From Jiella pelagia (GTDB lineage: Bacteria > Pseudomonadota > Alphaproteobacteria > Rhizobiales > Rhizobiaceae), in NCBI RefSeq assembly GCF_026898155.1, contig NZ_CP114029.1:5497072-5561071 (forward strand): a stretch of 64,000 nucleotides of DNA, read 5' to 3'. The position numbers were made by a program, and so were the translations under genes. A model generated the notes under the pieces. That model made no database searches. It had not been told where the DNA came from and worked only from the letters and a program-made list of their open reading frames with translations. Positions 27,577 through 36,835 of the stretch are shown in pieces. Positions within the stretch are counted from its first letter, which is position 1; each line of letters starts with the position of its first letter.

Positions 27577-28653
27577 ATGCTGAAGTTGACGCGCCGTCGG
27601 ACGCTGGCCGTGATGGGCGGCGGACTGGCCACCCTCGCAGGCTCGAATCTCTTGGTCGGACCGGCCCGCGCGGCCGACCGCATCACCGTCCTCAATTGGC
27701 AGGGCTACGGCACCGACGAGAGCTGGGCCATCGAAGCCTTCACGGCGGAAACCGGCATCGAGGTGGTCCACGACTACTTCAACTCCGAAGCGGAAATGCT
27801 GACGAAGCTGCGCACCAATCCCGGCGTCTACGATGTCGTCCTGATCAATAGCGCCCGCTCGCAGCAGGCGGCCGGCGAGGATCTCCTAACCCCGCTCGAC
27901 CTGGCGAACTATTCGAACGCCTCAGGCCTCGCGCCGGCATTGCGCGACAACGCCTATCTGAAAACCGACGGCAAGCTCTATGGCGTGTCCTGGGTCTGGG
28001 GCATGAATGCCCTGGCGATCCGCGACGGCATGGACAAGCCGGAGAGCTACGCCGCGCTGGCCGCGCCCGAATACAAGAACAACGTCGCCTTGTTCGACGA
28101 CGCGGTGACGATGATCGGCGTCGGCGCCTTCCTGTCCGGCCAGGACATGAACGATCCGAAGGACCTCGACGCGGTCGCCGAAAAGCTCAAGGCGATGAAG
28201 CCGAACGTCAAGCTGCTCTGGTCGAGCGAAGACCAGTGGAACAAGGCGTTCTCCGCCGGCGAATTCGACCTGTCGGTCTACTGGTCCGGCGCCGCCGTCC
28301 GCTCGCAGCGCAAGTTCCAACTGCCGCTCCACTTCGTGGTGCCGAAAGAAGGCGCGATCGGTTGGCTCGACAGCCTCTCGATTCCGGCGACCAGCCAGAA
28401 CCAGGAAGCGGCGGCGAAGTTCATCAACTACATGATCGATCCAAAATTCTACGTCGAATGGGCGACCAAGATCGGCGCCCCCGCTTCCGCCAACGAAAAG
28501 GCAATGGAAGAGCTGCCGGCGGACGATCTCAACCGCGATATCCACAAGCCGGAATACATCGAGACGATGACCCTGATGGCGCCGCTGCCCGACGATCGCC
28601 GCACGGCGTTCAACAATCTGTGGCAGGAGGTGAAGGCGTTCTATGCCGCCTGA
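27577..28653 (+). CDS. ABC substrate-binding protein, polyamine type (PotD/PotF-like)
   Basis: Periplasmic receptor of about 358 aa. It has a Tat-type signal (TRRRTLAVMGGG) cleaved near residue 33 (ARA). The mature start ITVLNWQGYGTDE matches the SBP_bac_8 / PotD group. Further landmarks are DVVLINSARSQQ, GVSWVWGMNALAIR and YWSGAA. The upstream 120 bp are AT-rich near 27521-27557 and probably hold the promoter. It is the first of four genes for a complete importer. The two neighbouring glycosidase-like genes suggest a glycosylated amine or sugar-linked compound as ligand. Confidence 0.88.
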   Translation: MLKLTRRRTLAVMGGGLATLAGSNLLVGPARAADRITVLNWQGYGTDESWAIEAFTAETGIEVVHDYFNSEAEMLTKLRTNPGVYDVVLINSARSQQAAGEDLLTPLDLANYSNASGLAPALRDNAYLKTDGKLYGVSWVWGMNALAIRDGMDKPESYAALAAPEYKNNVALFDDAVTMIGVGAFLSGQDMNDPKDLDAVAEKLKAMKPNVKLLWSSEDQWNKAFSAGEFDLSVYWSGAAVRSQRKFQLPLHFVVPKEGAIGWLDSLSIPATSQNQEAAAKFINYMIDPKFYVEWATKIGAPASANEKAMEELPADDLNRDIHKPEYIETMTLMAPLPDDRRTAFNNLWQEVKAFYAA

Positions 28654-29539
28654 GGCCAGCGCGGCCGGCCTGCCGGCCACGCGTCGCCGCATGCCTTCGT
28701 GGCTCGCCACGGCGGCGTTGCTGCTGCCGAGCTACGCCTGGCTGACCCTGGCGGTGCTTTTGCCGCTGGCTGCGATGTTCGCCTTTTCCTTCCTGCATGC
28801 GACGCCGCTCGGCAACAAGCCGGTCGTCTGGACGCTTGAGCAGTACCGGGCCTTCTACGACCAGCCCTACCTTCTGGGCGTCGCCTGGGCGTCGCTGTCG
28901 ATCGGGTTGTGGACGACCGGCATATGTGCGGTCGTCGGCTTTGCCGCGGCGCTGGCGCTGGTTCGCGCCACTGCCGGCCGGGCGCGCGAGACGCTGCTGA
29001 TCCTCGTTCTCCTGCCGTTCTGGACGAACGGGCTCGTGCGGGTCTTCTCCTGGACCATGGTGATCCGCGAAGGCGGCTTTCTCGACGTCTTCGTCCGCTG
29101 GTTCTGGCCCTCGGCTCCCTCACTCGGCTTCCTCTACACGACGCCCGCCATCGTCCTCGGCCTCGTGCATGGCTACCTGCCCTACATGGTACTCACCTGC
29201 TACATCGCGCTCCTGTCGGTCGACGAGGCGGTAATCGAGGCGGCGCAGAGCCTCGGCGCCAGATGGTGGACGGTGCTCTTCAAGATACTCGTACCGCTCG
29301 CCGCGCCCGGTCTCGTCACCGGCGCCATCCTGATCTTCGTGCCGGTGATCGGCGCCTTCATGGAGCCGCGCATTCTCGGCGGCCGGGTGGGCGTCACCAT
29401 GGGCACGGTGATCGAGGATCAGTTCACCCAGGCGTTCAACTGGCCGCTCGGCTCCGCCCTCGCCTTCACCATGCTGGCGGTCGTCCTGGCGGTATTCGCG
29501 ACCTTCTCCGGCGTGCTGCGCCGGTCGGCCACGACGTGA
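28643..29539 (+). CDS. ABC permease, PotB type
   Basis: Inner-membrane permease of about 298 aa with six hydrophobic segments. PotB-type features include LLPFWTNGLVRVFSW and the EAA loop IEAAQSLGARWWTVLFKILVPLAAPGL (read in part). The start ATG lies 11 bases inside the end of the binding-protein gene. Confidence 0.9.
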   Translation: MPPEASAAGLPATRRRMPSWLATAALLLPSYAWLTLAVLLPLAAMFAFSFLHATPLGNKPVVWTLEQYRAFYDQPYLLGVAWASLSIGLWTTGICAVVGFAAALALVRATAGRARETLLILVLLPFWTNGLVRVFSWTMVIREGGFLDVFVRWFWPSAPSLGFLYTTPAIVLGLVHGYLPYMVLTCYIALLSVDEAVIEAAQSLGARWWTVLFKILVPLAAPGLVTGAILIFVPVIGAFMEPRILGGRVGVTMGTVIEDQFTQAFNWPLGSALAFTMLAVVLAVFATFSGVLRRSATT

Positions 29540-29549
29540 GGGGCCGAGC

Positions 29550-30329
29550 ATGATCAAGATCGCCCGGCTCTTTCTCGCCTTGGTGCTCGTCTTCCTCTAT
29601 CTCCCCATCATCGTGATGGCGGCGATGGGCTTCAACGCCTCGCCGCTCTATGCGCTGCCCTTCGACTTCACCACCCATTGGTACCAGGAACTCGCCGGCA
29701 ACGGCCGGCTGATCGAGGCCGGCTGGAACAGCATCTGGCTGGCGGTGCTGACGGCGGTGATCGCCACTGCGCTCGGCACGCTTGCCGCGCTCGCCCTCTG
29801 GCGGCGAACGTTTCGCGGCCGGTCGATCCTGCGCATCCTGCTCCTGCCGCCGATCGCCATTCCCTGGCTGATCACCGGCACGGCGATGCTCGTCTTCTTC
29901 TTCTGGACCGGCATCGGCCGCGGGCTCCATGCCATGCTCATCGGCCACGTCGCCCTCGCCATTCCCTATGTCGTGCTCGTCGTCGGCACCGGGCTGCAGA
30001 CGCTGCGGGCCGATCTCGAAGAGGCGGCGATGAGTCTGGGCTCGACGCCGATCCACGCCTTCTTCCGGGTGACGCTGCCGCTGCTCCTGCCGAGCATCGT
30101 CGGCGCCGCGCTGTTCGCCTTCGCCGTCTCGCTCGACCAGTTCGTCATCTCCTACTTCCTGTCGGTGCCGGGAATGACGACCCTGCCGGTCGAGATCTAT
30201 TCGGCGATCCGCAAGGGCTTCACGCCCGAGATCAACGCCATTTCCACCATCCTGCTCGTCGCCTCGATGATCATCATCCTCGGCTTCGCGCGTTTCGCCA
30301 GACCGGGAGGCATCGGTGAGCGGAGTTGA
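29550..30329 (+). CDS. ABC permease, PotC type
   Basis: Second permease, about 259 aa with six hydrophobic segments. The EAA loop reads EEAAMSLGSTPIHAFFRVTLP. The motif FAVSLDQFVISYFLS is the typical PotC region after the loop. It starts 10 bp after the PotB-type gene and overlaps the ATPase gene by 14 bases. Confidence 0.9.
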   Translation: MIKIARLFLALVLVFLYLPIIVMAAMGFNASPLYALPFDFTTHWYQELAGNGRLIEAGWNSIWLAVLTAVIATALGTLAALALWRRTFRGRSILRILLLPPIAIPWLITGTAMLVFFFWTGIGRGLHAMLIGHVALAIPYVVLVVGTGLQTLRADLEEAAMSLGSTPIHAFFRVTLPLLLPSIVGAALFAFAVSLDQFVISYFLSVPGMTTLPVEIYSAIRKGFTPEINAISTILLVASMIIILGFARFARPGGIGERS

Positions 30330-31374
30330 CGTGACCGCCGTCGCCAAGAACTACGGCGCCACCAAGGTCCTCACGGACATCACCCAGAACTTCGAGAGCG
30401 GCACCTTCACCAGCCTGCTCGGCCCATCCGGCTCCGGAAAGACGACGCTGCTGCGGATCATCGCCGGCTTCGTCGCGCCCGACGAGGGCGCCGTGCGCAT
30501 CGCCGGCGCCGACGTCACCGGCGTCCCGGTTCATGCCCGCAACATCGGCATGGTGTTTCAGTCCTATGCCCTGTTCCCGCATATGAGCGTCGCTGCCAAT
30601 GTCGGCTTCGGGCTCGGCCGGCGCGGCATTCGCGGCAAGGCGGCGAAGGCGCAGGTGGACGAGGCGCTCGAGATGGTGCGGTTGCCGGGCTTCGGCGGCC
30701 GCTATCCGCGGCAGCTTTCCGGCGGTCAGCAGCAGCGCGTGGCATTGGCGCGGGCGATCGTCATCCGGCCGGACGTGCTTCTCCTCGACGAACCGCTCTC
30801 TGCCCTCGATCGGCGGCTGCGCCAGGAAATGCAGGTCGAGCTCTTGCGCATCCAGCGCGAAAGCGGGCTGACGACCATCTTCGTCACCCACGATCAGGAG
30901 GAGGCGCTGACCCTGTCGGACAAGGTCGCCATCCTCGATCGCGGCCGCATCGTCCAGATGGGCCGCCCTGCGGAGGTCTACGAACGGCCGCGCACGCGGT
31001 TTGCGGCGGAATTCCTCGGCGACGCCAATTTCCTGACCGGGAAAGTCCGCGGCAGCGCGGTCGAGATCGCCGGCGCGACCATCATGACAGAGGACCGGCT
31101 GCCGGCCGAAGGCGCCACCGTGACGCTTGCCGTGCGGCCTGAGAAGATCGCGATCCGGCCCGCCGAGACGGCCAGAAGCGGCGCTGTGGAAAACAGCCTG
31201 CCGGCGACGGTTTCCTCGGTGATCTATACGGGAACGGCGCTGACCTACATGCTGCGATCCGGCGACCTTCACCTGAAGGTCTTCGCCCAGAACAGCGACG
31301 GCTCGCCGCTCGCCGCGGGGAGCGCTGTCGTCCTCTCCTGGTCGGCGCGCCACAGCGTGATGGTCGAAGGCTGA
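30316..31374 (+). CDS. ABC ATPase, PotA type
   Basis: ATPase of about 352 aa. Walker A GPSGSGKT is at residues 36-43, the Q-loop is VFQSYALFPHM, the signature is LSGGQQQRVALARAI, and Walker B ends LLLDEPLSALD. A C-terminal TOBE-type regulatory region follows from about residue 245 (VTLAVRPEKIAIRP). The start is GTG 30316 with GGGAGG before it. It contains an intact GAGCTC at 30838-30843. Confidence 0.92.
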   Translation: MSGVDVTAVAKNYGATKVLTDITQNFESGTFTSLLGPSGSGKTTLLRIIAGFVAPDEGAVRIAGADVTGVPVHARNIGMVFQSYALFPHMSVAANVGFGLGRRGIRGKAAKAQVDEALEMVRLPGFGGRYPRQLSGGQQQRVALARAIVIRPDVLLLDEPLSALDRRLRQEMQVELLRIQRESGLTTIFVTHDQEEALTLSDKVAILDRGRIVQMGRPAEVYERPRTRFAAEFLGDANFLTGKVRGSAVEIAGATIMTEDRLPAEGATVTLAVRPEKIAIRPAETARSGAVENSLPATVSSVIYTGTALTYMLRSGDLHLKVFAQNSDGSPLAAGSAVVLSWSARHSVMVEG

Positions 31375-31381
31375 GCCCGTC

Positions 31382-31993
31382 ATGCCGCTCGCCGAGCCCC
31401 TGCCCGCCTCCGCCGTCCATGTCGTGGTCGACATGCAGCGGGTCTTCGCCGAAAAGACGCCGTGGCACACGCCCGGCCTCGACGCCATCCTGCCGCCGAT
31501 CCTGAGGCTGGTCGAGCACCGCCCCGAACGCGCGTTCTTCGCCCGCTTCCTCGTACCGGAGCGGGCCGCCGATGCGCCCGGCCGCTGGCGGCGCTACTAC
31601 GAGCGCTGGCCGGAGCTGACGGGCGAGCGAATGGACCCGGCGCTTCTCGACCTCGTCGCGCCGCTCAAGCGCTTCGCCGCGGCCGAGCGCATCATCGACA
31701 AGACGACCTATTCGATCTTCACCCCGCAGGATACGGAAGAGCGTCTGCGGTCCATGGGCGCCGACACGCTGGTGTTTTCCGGTGTCGAAACCGACGTCTG
31801 TGTGCTCGCCTCGGTGGTGGATGCGATCGAGCGCGGATTTCGTGTCGTCGTCGCCATCGATGCGTTGGCGAGCGCCGCCGAGACGTCGCAAGACTCGTTG
31901 ATGGAGCACCTTGCGAGCCGCTTGCCCGAACAGATCGAGCTTGCGAGTGTCGACGAAATCATCCGGGCGTGGCCGCGAGAGAACGAGATATGA
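31382..31993 (+). CDS. Isochorismatase-family cysteine hydrolase
   Basis: About 203 aa. The catalytic triad of the family is visible: Asp17 (VVVDMQRVF), Lys107 (IDKTTYSIF) and Cys140 (GVETDVCVLASV). Members hydrolyse amides such as nicotinamide, carbamoyl compounds and biuret, or vinyl ethers. It lies 7 bp after the ATPase gene and overlaps the glycosidase-like gene by four bases (ATGA), so it belongs to the same operon. An amidase role on the imported compound is the simplest inference. Confidence 0.88.
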   Translation: MPLAEPLPASAVHVVVDMQRVFAEKTPWHTPGLDAILPPILRLVEHRPERAFFARFLVPERAADAPGRWRRYYERWPELTGERMDPALLDLVAPLKRFAAAERIIDKTTYSIFTPQDTEERLRSMGADTLVFSGVETDVCVLASVVDAIERGFRVVVAIDALASAAETSQDSLMEHLASRLPEQIELASVDEIIRAWPRENEI

Positions 31994-34260
31994 AACGCCC
32001 GCTGATCGATCCGACCATTCCCGCCGACCGCGCCTGGAACACGTGGTCGGACCGGCCGGCCGAAATGGTGTTCCTGCCGCTGGGCGTTCGCATCAGCCCG
32101 GTGCTCTACGCGACCAGCATCCGCAAGGCGACGACGATCGATCCGCGAGACTGCCGGCTCGGCCGCCACGCGATCCACGGCAGCTTCGTCGAACTCGAGA
32201 CGACACACGCCAGCACCCGCCTGTCGCTGTCCTATACCAAGCCGTCCGATCCCTATGCCGTTACCGGGCGATGGGAGGGGCTGGAGTTCGGCGAATGGGG
32301 CCTGCGCTTCTGGGTGACGATCTGCCTGTCGGCGGACGGCGGCGAGACGGTCACTTACAAGCCTGAAGAACGCTCGACACTGGTCAAAGTCGGCCAGCGC
32401 TTCGTCGCTCTCGTGGCTGAGGACGAGCCGGTCCAGGTGACGGCCCACGAAGACATCGCGGCGCTTGCGAGCGATTTCGAGGCAAATGGCTATTTCCACC
32501 TCGCCAGCCGGGGCACCGCGGCTCCGACGATCGCCTTGCGCTTCAACCTCGAAATGATGCGCGCGGGGCGCTTCGCCGCGGCGGTCGCCGACCGCGCGGA
32601 CCTCGCCATCGGCAAGGCCCGGGAGGCGCTAGCCGCAGCATCTTCGGAGCAACCGGAGAAGCAGTCGGCCGAGCACGAGGCGCCCGCCCGGGCGCTCGAA
32701 GCCGTGCGCGACGTCATGGCCTGGAACACCGTCTGGGACCCCGTCAACCGCCGGCCCTATACCGCCGTCAGCCGGATCTGGAACCTCGGCGAGTTCGCCG
32801 TCTGGTACAACGACCAAACCTATCACGCGCTAATGGCCGGGCTGTTCGACCGCGAGCTTGCCCGCGCCAATCTTGCGGCGGCGATGGCGAGCGCGACGCC
32901 GCAGGGCAATTTCGCCTGCATCGTCACCTCCAACGACGCGTGGGTCGACCGGACGCAGACGCCGAACGGCGCCTTCGTCCTGTGGCTTCTCTATCTGCGC
33001 AACCGTGAGCGCTCGCTGCTCGAAATCTGCTACGAGCCGCTGGCGCGCAATCAGCGCTGGTGGCGCGCCCATCGTGACCCGACCGGAGCGGGCCTCGTTT
33101 CCTGCGGCACCTCGAACGTCGGCGAGGCGCTGTACAAGGGCACGGCTTTCGGCGCTCGCAACGAAACCGGGATGGACAATTCCGCCACCCACGACGAGGC
33201 GCAATACGATCCCGGCACACGGACGCTCTCCACCTTCGACGTCGGGCTGAATTCCTCGCTGACGCTCGATGCCGAGATGCTGTCGCTGATCGCCGGCGAA
33301 CTCGGTCGCCACGACGAGGCGCAGGAGTTCGGCCGGCTCGCCGAGGAGACCCGGCGGCATATCCGCGAACACCTCTGGGACGAAAGCCGCGGTCTCTTCG
33401 CCAACCGACAGCGGAACGGCGGCTTCGTCAGAAGCGTCGGGCCGACGAGCTTCTATCCGCTTGCCTGCGGCGCCGCGACGCCGGAACAGGCCGATCGCCT
33501 GCTAAGGCACCTCGCAGATCCCGCGACATTCGGCGGCCGCTTCGTCATTCCGAACGCTGCCCGCGACGACCCAGCCTATCGCGACAACGTCTACTGGCGC
33601 GGCCGCATCTGGCCGAACGTCAACTGGTTCGTCTGGCAGGGCCTGCGCCGTTACGGCTTCGAGGCGGAAGCTGCGGAGCTGGCGGAAAAGAGCCTCGCTC
33701 TGTTCGAAACGCCGTGGCGGGAAGAGCGCGTTGCGGCGGAGAACTACAATGCCGAGACGGGGTCGGCGACCGACCAGCTCGACGCCGACCGCTTCTACGG
33801 CTGGAGCGCGATGCTGCCGTTGATCATGACCGCCGAGGTCATGGACTTCTCGCCATGGCGCGGCTGGAGCCTGACCAATGCCGGGCAGGACGTCCTTTTC
33901 GGCCCGGTCGACAGCCCGCTCGGCCAGGTCCGGCTCGCCGTCCGGCAAGGATCGGTGACGCTGACGCACGGGGCCGATGCAGTCTTCGAAACCGATCGCC
34001 AGGGCACGTTTTCGCAGATCGTCTTCGGTCCGGCCTCGTTTTCCTGCCACGTTCCCGGCGGCGCCGTCGAGGCGACGCTGGCCCTACCGCAGATCCCCGC
34101 CGGCGCCTTTGTCACGGCGCGGCTCGGCACGCAGGACCTTTCGGCCGATCCCGCTTCCAGCCATCTCGCTCTGACGCTTCCGCCTATGGCCAAGGCAGAA
34201 CCGCTCGTCGTCTTGTTCCGCCCGAGAACGACGCCCTACCGCATTCAAACATCTCGGTAG
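31990..34260 (+). CDS. Glycoside hydrolase, GH63/MGH1-like alpha/alpha-barrel
   Basis: About 756 aa. An N-terminal beta-rich part (about 1-230) precedes a helical barrel. Barrel motifs are WNTVWDPVNRRPYT near residue 242, ETGMDNS(A)THDE near residue 395 with acidic candidates, and YWRGRIWPNVNWFVWQGL near residue 536, followed by YNAETG. These fit GH63-type and mannosylglycerate-hydrolase-like proteins. There is no signal peptide, so it acts in the cytoplasm on an imported glycoside. The start overlaps the previous stop (ATGA); the open frame upstream to 31462 is a shadow. It is the last gene of the operon. Confidence 0.82.
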   Translation: MKRPLIDPTIPADRAWNTWSDRPAEMVFLPLGVRISPVLYATSIRKATTIDPRDCRLGRHAIHGSFVELETTHASTRLSLSYTKPSDPYAVTGRWEGLEFGEWGLRFWVTICLSADGGETVTYKPEERSTLVKVGQRFVALVAEDEPVQVTAHEDIAALASDFEANGYFHLASRGTAAPTIALRFNLEMMRAGRFAAAVADRADLAIGKAREALAAASSEQPEKQSAEHEAPARALEAVRDVMAWNTVWDPVNRRPYTAVSRIWNLGEFAVWYNDQTYHALMAGLFDRELARANLAAAMASATPQGNFACIVTSNDAWVDRTQTPNGAFVLWLLYLRNRERSLLEICYEPLARNQRWWRAHRDPTGAGLVSCGTSNVGEALYKGTAFGARNETGMDNSATHDEAQYDPGTRTLSTFDVGLNSSLTLDAEMLSLIAGELGRHDEAQEFGRLAEETRRHIREHLWDESRGLFANRQRNGGFVRSVGPTSFYPLACGAATPEQADRLLRHLADPATFGGRFVIPNAARDDPAYRDNVYWRGRIWPNVNWFVWQGLRRYGFEAEAAELAEKSLALFETPWREERVAAENYNAETGSATDQLDADRFYGWSAMLPLIMTAEVMDFSPWRGWSLTNAGQDVLFGPVDSPLGQVRLAVRQGSVTLTHGADAVFETDRQGTFSQIVFGPASFSCHVPGGAVEATLALPQIPAGAFVTARLGTQDLSADPASSHLALTLPPMAKAEPLVVLFRPRTTPYRIQTSR

Positions 34261-34372
34261 CTGGTTCCTGCCGGCATCGCGGTGCTGCTCCGACAGACCG
34301 TTGAAAATCTGAAAAAAGCGCTGAAAGCGGAACGACGCTTCACCGGCGAAAAGACCAATAGTCTAAAGCGGC

Positions 34373-34675
34373 GTGACGCCGCCGACCGAAGCGGCGGCGA
34401 TCGCCGCCGCCTACGCCTTCCTCATCTCCGCTCTCCTCCACCGGACGGTGACCCTTGCCGGCACGTACCGATTTCTCCTGGTCAGCGCCCGCACGACGGC
34501 CTCGATCGGCATGCTGATCGCCGGCGCCTTCGTCTTCAACTACGTCGTGACCGTCGAAAACATTCCGAGGACCGTGAGCGCGACGCTCCAGGCCTACGAG
34601 CTTTCCCCGACGATGTTCCTGATCGTCGTGAACGTGCTCCTGCTTTTGCTCGGCTGCCTGCTCGAGAAGAACCCC
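34373..34675 (+). pseudogene. Fragment of a TRAP large permease (DctM), fused to aroQ
   Basis: About 100 codons read TPTEAAAIAAAYAFLISALL, then ASIGMLIAGAFVFNYVVTVE and MFLIVVNVLLLLLGCLLE, which match the middle of DctM proteins. Both ends are missing. The frame runs straight into the aroQ start with no stop, so a deletion has removed the rest of dctM and joined the two. It is unrelated in sequence detail to the intact DctM at 17767 and indicates a second, lost TRAP system. Confidence 0.75.
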
Positions 34676-35109
34676 ATGACCCACGTGATCTCTGTCCTGA
34701 ACGGCCCGAACCTGAACCGCCTGGGGACCCGCGAGCCGGAGATCTACGGCAGCACGATCCTTGCCGAGGTCGAGGTGCAGTGCCGCAAGGCTGCAGGTGC
34801 CATCCCCGTCGAGTTTCGCCAGTCGAACGCCAAGGACGAGATCATCGGCTGGATTCACGAGGCGATCGACCGGCCCGCATCCGGCATCTTGATCAACCCG
34901 GCGGCCTTCACCGTCACCTCAATCGCCATCCTCGATGCCCTGAAGATGTTTCCGGGCCCGATCATCGAGTTCCACATCTCCACATCCATCGCCGCGACCC
35001 GATCTACCACCAGTCCCTGGTGTCCAAGGTGGCGACCGCGGTGATCGCCGGGCTGGGTCCATCAGGCTACGCGACCGCAATGGGAGCATCGCTCGGCATG
35101 ATCGAATGA
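34676..35109 (+). pseudogene. aroQ: Type II 3-dehydroquinate dehydratase, one frameshift
   Basis: Small soluble enzyme of the shikimate/quinate pathway, about 144 aa if corrected. The N-terminus SVLNGPNLNRLGTREPEIYG is diagnostic, and INPAAFTVTSIAILDAL covers the active-site Asn region. At about 34979-34984 one A is missing: TCCACATCC should read TCCAACATCC. Restoring it gives EFHISNIHRRDPIYHQS and an in-frame end at 35109. The type II enzyme normally has INPAAYTHTS; here Phe and Val replace Tyr and His, so activity was probably already weakened. AroQ beside a TRAP operon suggests former use of quinate- or shikimate-like acids. Confidence 0.8.
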
Positions 35110-35195
35110 AACGCAGAGTGCGTTGAGCCCCCCGAAGCGGCTGCGATCTGGCGGTCAATCTGCAGAAGAGAAATTTGTCGCGGGAAGAGCGAGGC

Positions 35196-35224
35196 GGCCG
35201 GGACAGTTGGGAGCTGTCCCGGCC
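35196..35224. terminator. Strong GC hairpin, possible terminator
   Basis: An 11-bp perfect stem (GGCCGGGACAG / CTGTCCCGGCC) with a seven-base loop, extended by GCGAG/CTCGC beyond a small bulge. It lies after the aroQ remnant. There is no T-run, so the terminator role is uncertain. Confidence 0.45.
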
Positions 35225-35275
35225 TCTTCTCGCATCCGTCGGCCAAAGCAGATCGGTGCGAGGATATGAGTTGCC

Positions 35276-35382
35276 CTAGAGCATTTCCGGCGAACATGAG
35301 TTCACCGGCAATGCTCAGTCTTCTTTCTAGTCGCATTGTCCGGGCTTGAAAGCCGAACCGGCTTTCACTGGAAATGCTCTAG
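35276..35382. repeat. Rhizobial-type palindromic intergenic repeat
   Basis: CTAGAGCATTTCC at 35276-35288 recurs inverted as GGAAATGCTCTAG at 35370-35382. An inner inverted pair (GAGCATT...AATGCTC with CCGG arms) lies at 35279-35317. Elements starting TAGAGCATTTCC are widespread intergenic palindromes in Rhizobiales; that comparison is from memory. It fills the gap between the aroQ remnant and the MarR gene. Confidence 0.65.
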
Positions 35383-35393
35383 CCGGCCATCGC

Positions 35394-36008
35394 TCACAGT
35401 TTCGCCGAGTTGTTCAATGCTTCGACGAGCGTGGCGAGCGTCATGCGCAAATCTCTTGCGTTGCGCGATCCTAAGCCCGCGATCATCTCGGCTTCAGCCT
35501 GCTTCCAGATCGGTCGCGCTTTGGCGAGCGTTTCGCGGCCGCTCTGCGTGAGATAGACGCGCCGGGCGCGGCGGTCGTTTTCGTCCGCCTCGACCAATAC
35601 CATTCCGCAGCGCTCCATGGGCTTGAGATTGGCGGTGAGTGTCGTTCGATCCATGCCGAGAGACTGGGCAACCGCTCCCATCAAGGGCGGGTCTGCGACG
35701 TCGATAGCGGCGAGCGACTGGTATTGTCCGCTCGTCATGGCAAGGCAGCGCAGCCGACTGTTCAGATGGCGGGTCACCATCCGGCCAGCGCGTTGAATGT
35801 CGAGGAGCGTGTCGACGAGGGGCACGTCACCGGCATCACGCCCGGGTCCAACCGGATCGGATACGCATTCTGTAACCTGAGTTGTCTCGTCTACGGCCGC
35901 GTGTTCACTCAGGACAGCACCGGACCGAGCCGATTCCGTCCGCTCGTCCGGCTTGGGGTCTCCTTCGGCGAAAGGCGCAAACCTTGAGGAAGAAGAGCCG
36001 TGACTCAT
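35394..36008 (-). CDS. MarR-family transcriptional regulator
   Basis: About 204 aa. A long N-terminal tail of about 60 residues precedes a winged-helix domain: LRCLAMTSGQYQSLAAI, then LMGAVAQSLGMDRTTLTANLKPMERCGMV (read in part), then DRRARRVYLTQSGRE, the usual MarR wing. The start overlaps the SDR stop by four bases, so they form an operon. A shorter start inside the tail is possible but none is clearly better. Confidence 0.87.
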   Translation of the reverse strand: MSHGSSSSRFAPFAEGDPKPDERTESARSGAVLSEHAAVDETTQVTECVSDPVGPGRDAGDVPLVDTLLDIQRAGRMVTRHLNSRLRCLAMTSGQYQSLAAIDVADPPLMGAVAQSLGMDRTTLTANLKPMERCGMVLVEADENDRRARRVYLTQSGRETLAKARPIWKQAEAEMIAGLGSRNARDLRMTLATLVEALNNSAKL

Positions 36009-36835
36009 GCAAGCCGCATCTGCTTGCGCACGCTCTTGTCGAACGCCGACGACGGCACGACGCGGCGCAGGAGGGCGATAAGGCCGGTGCCCTTGCCGGT
36101 TGCGTAGCGCAACTTGGGATCCTTCGCCTCGGCGGCGATGAGGATCTTCTCGGCGACGCTCTCGGCCGTGTCTGCCGCCTTCATGCCTTCTGAAAACCAG
36201 CCGGCTACTTGCGCGCGACCTTTCCCGTAGTCGGCGATCGGGCGGTCGCCGCGTCCGACATTGCTTTCAAAGGCCGAGCGCGTCATGCCCGGTTCGACGA
36301 GAACGACCCGGATTCCAAAATCCCGCACCTCGTGATCGAGCGATTCCGAATAGCCCTCCACCGCATGCTTGCTGGCGGCGTAATGGGCACTGAACGGCGC
36401 GGGGATCAGTCCCATGATGGAACTGAGATTGACGATCCGCCCCGAGCGTTGCCGCCGCATGATCGGGAGCACCGCGTTCGTCATTCGCATGAGGCCGTAG
36501 ACATTGGTCTCGAACAGCCCGTGAACCTGAGCGATCGAAATTTCTTCGGCCGCCCCCATCAGGCCGACGCCGGCATTGTTGACCAAAAGGTCGATCCCGC
36601 CGGCCTCGGCCTCGATGGTCGCCACGGCCTCCGCCACCGAACTGTCGGACGTCACGTCCAGGGAGAGCATCCGGACGCCGTCGGGCGTTGATCCGGCGGC
36701 TTGCCGGCGGCTGGTCCCGAAGACGCTGTAACCGGCTTTTGCGAGGGCCCTTGCGGTCGCTTCACCGATTCCGCCCGAAGCGCCAGTGACGAGGGCGACC
36801 TTGCGGCGGGCCGCGTGTTTTGAAGACGTCGTCAT
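36005..36835 (-). CDS. Short-chain dehydrogenase/reductase (SDR)
   Basis: Classical SDR of about 276 aa. The cofactor motif TGASGGIGEATA is near residues 17-28, NNAGVG follows, and the catalytic Ser-Tyr-Lys set is in SSIMG and HYAASKHA. The frame is open upstream to 37021, but ATG 36835 fits the family N-terminus and has AAAGGG before it. The 298 bp upstream, up to 37133, hold nothing recognisable. Substrate unknown; the coupled MarR regulator suggests response to a small aromatic or phenolic compound. Confidence 0.88.
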   Translation of the reverse strand: MTTSSKHAARRKVALVTGASGGIGEATARALAKAGYSVFGTSRRQAAGSTPDGVRMLSLDVTSDSSVAEAVATIEAEAGGIDLLVNNAGVGLMGAAEEISIAQVHGLFETNVYGLMRMTNAVLPIMRRQRSGRIVNLSSIMGLIPAPFSAHYAASKHAVEGYSESLDHEVRDFGIRVVLVEPGMTRSAFESNVGRGDRPIADYGKGRAQVAGWFSEGMKAADTAESVAEKILIAAEAKDPKLRYATGKGTGLIALLRRVVPSSAFDKSVRKQMRLA

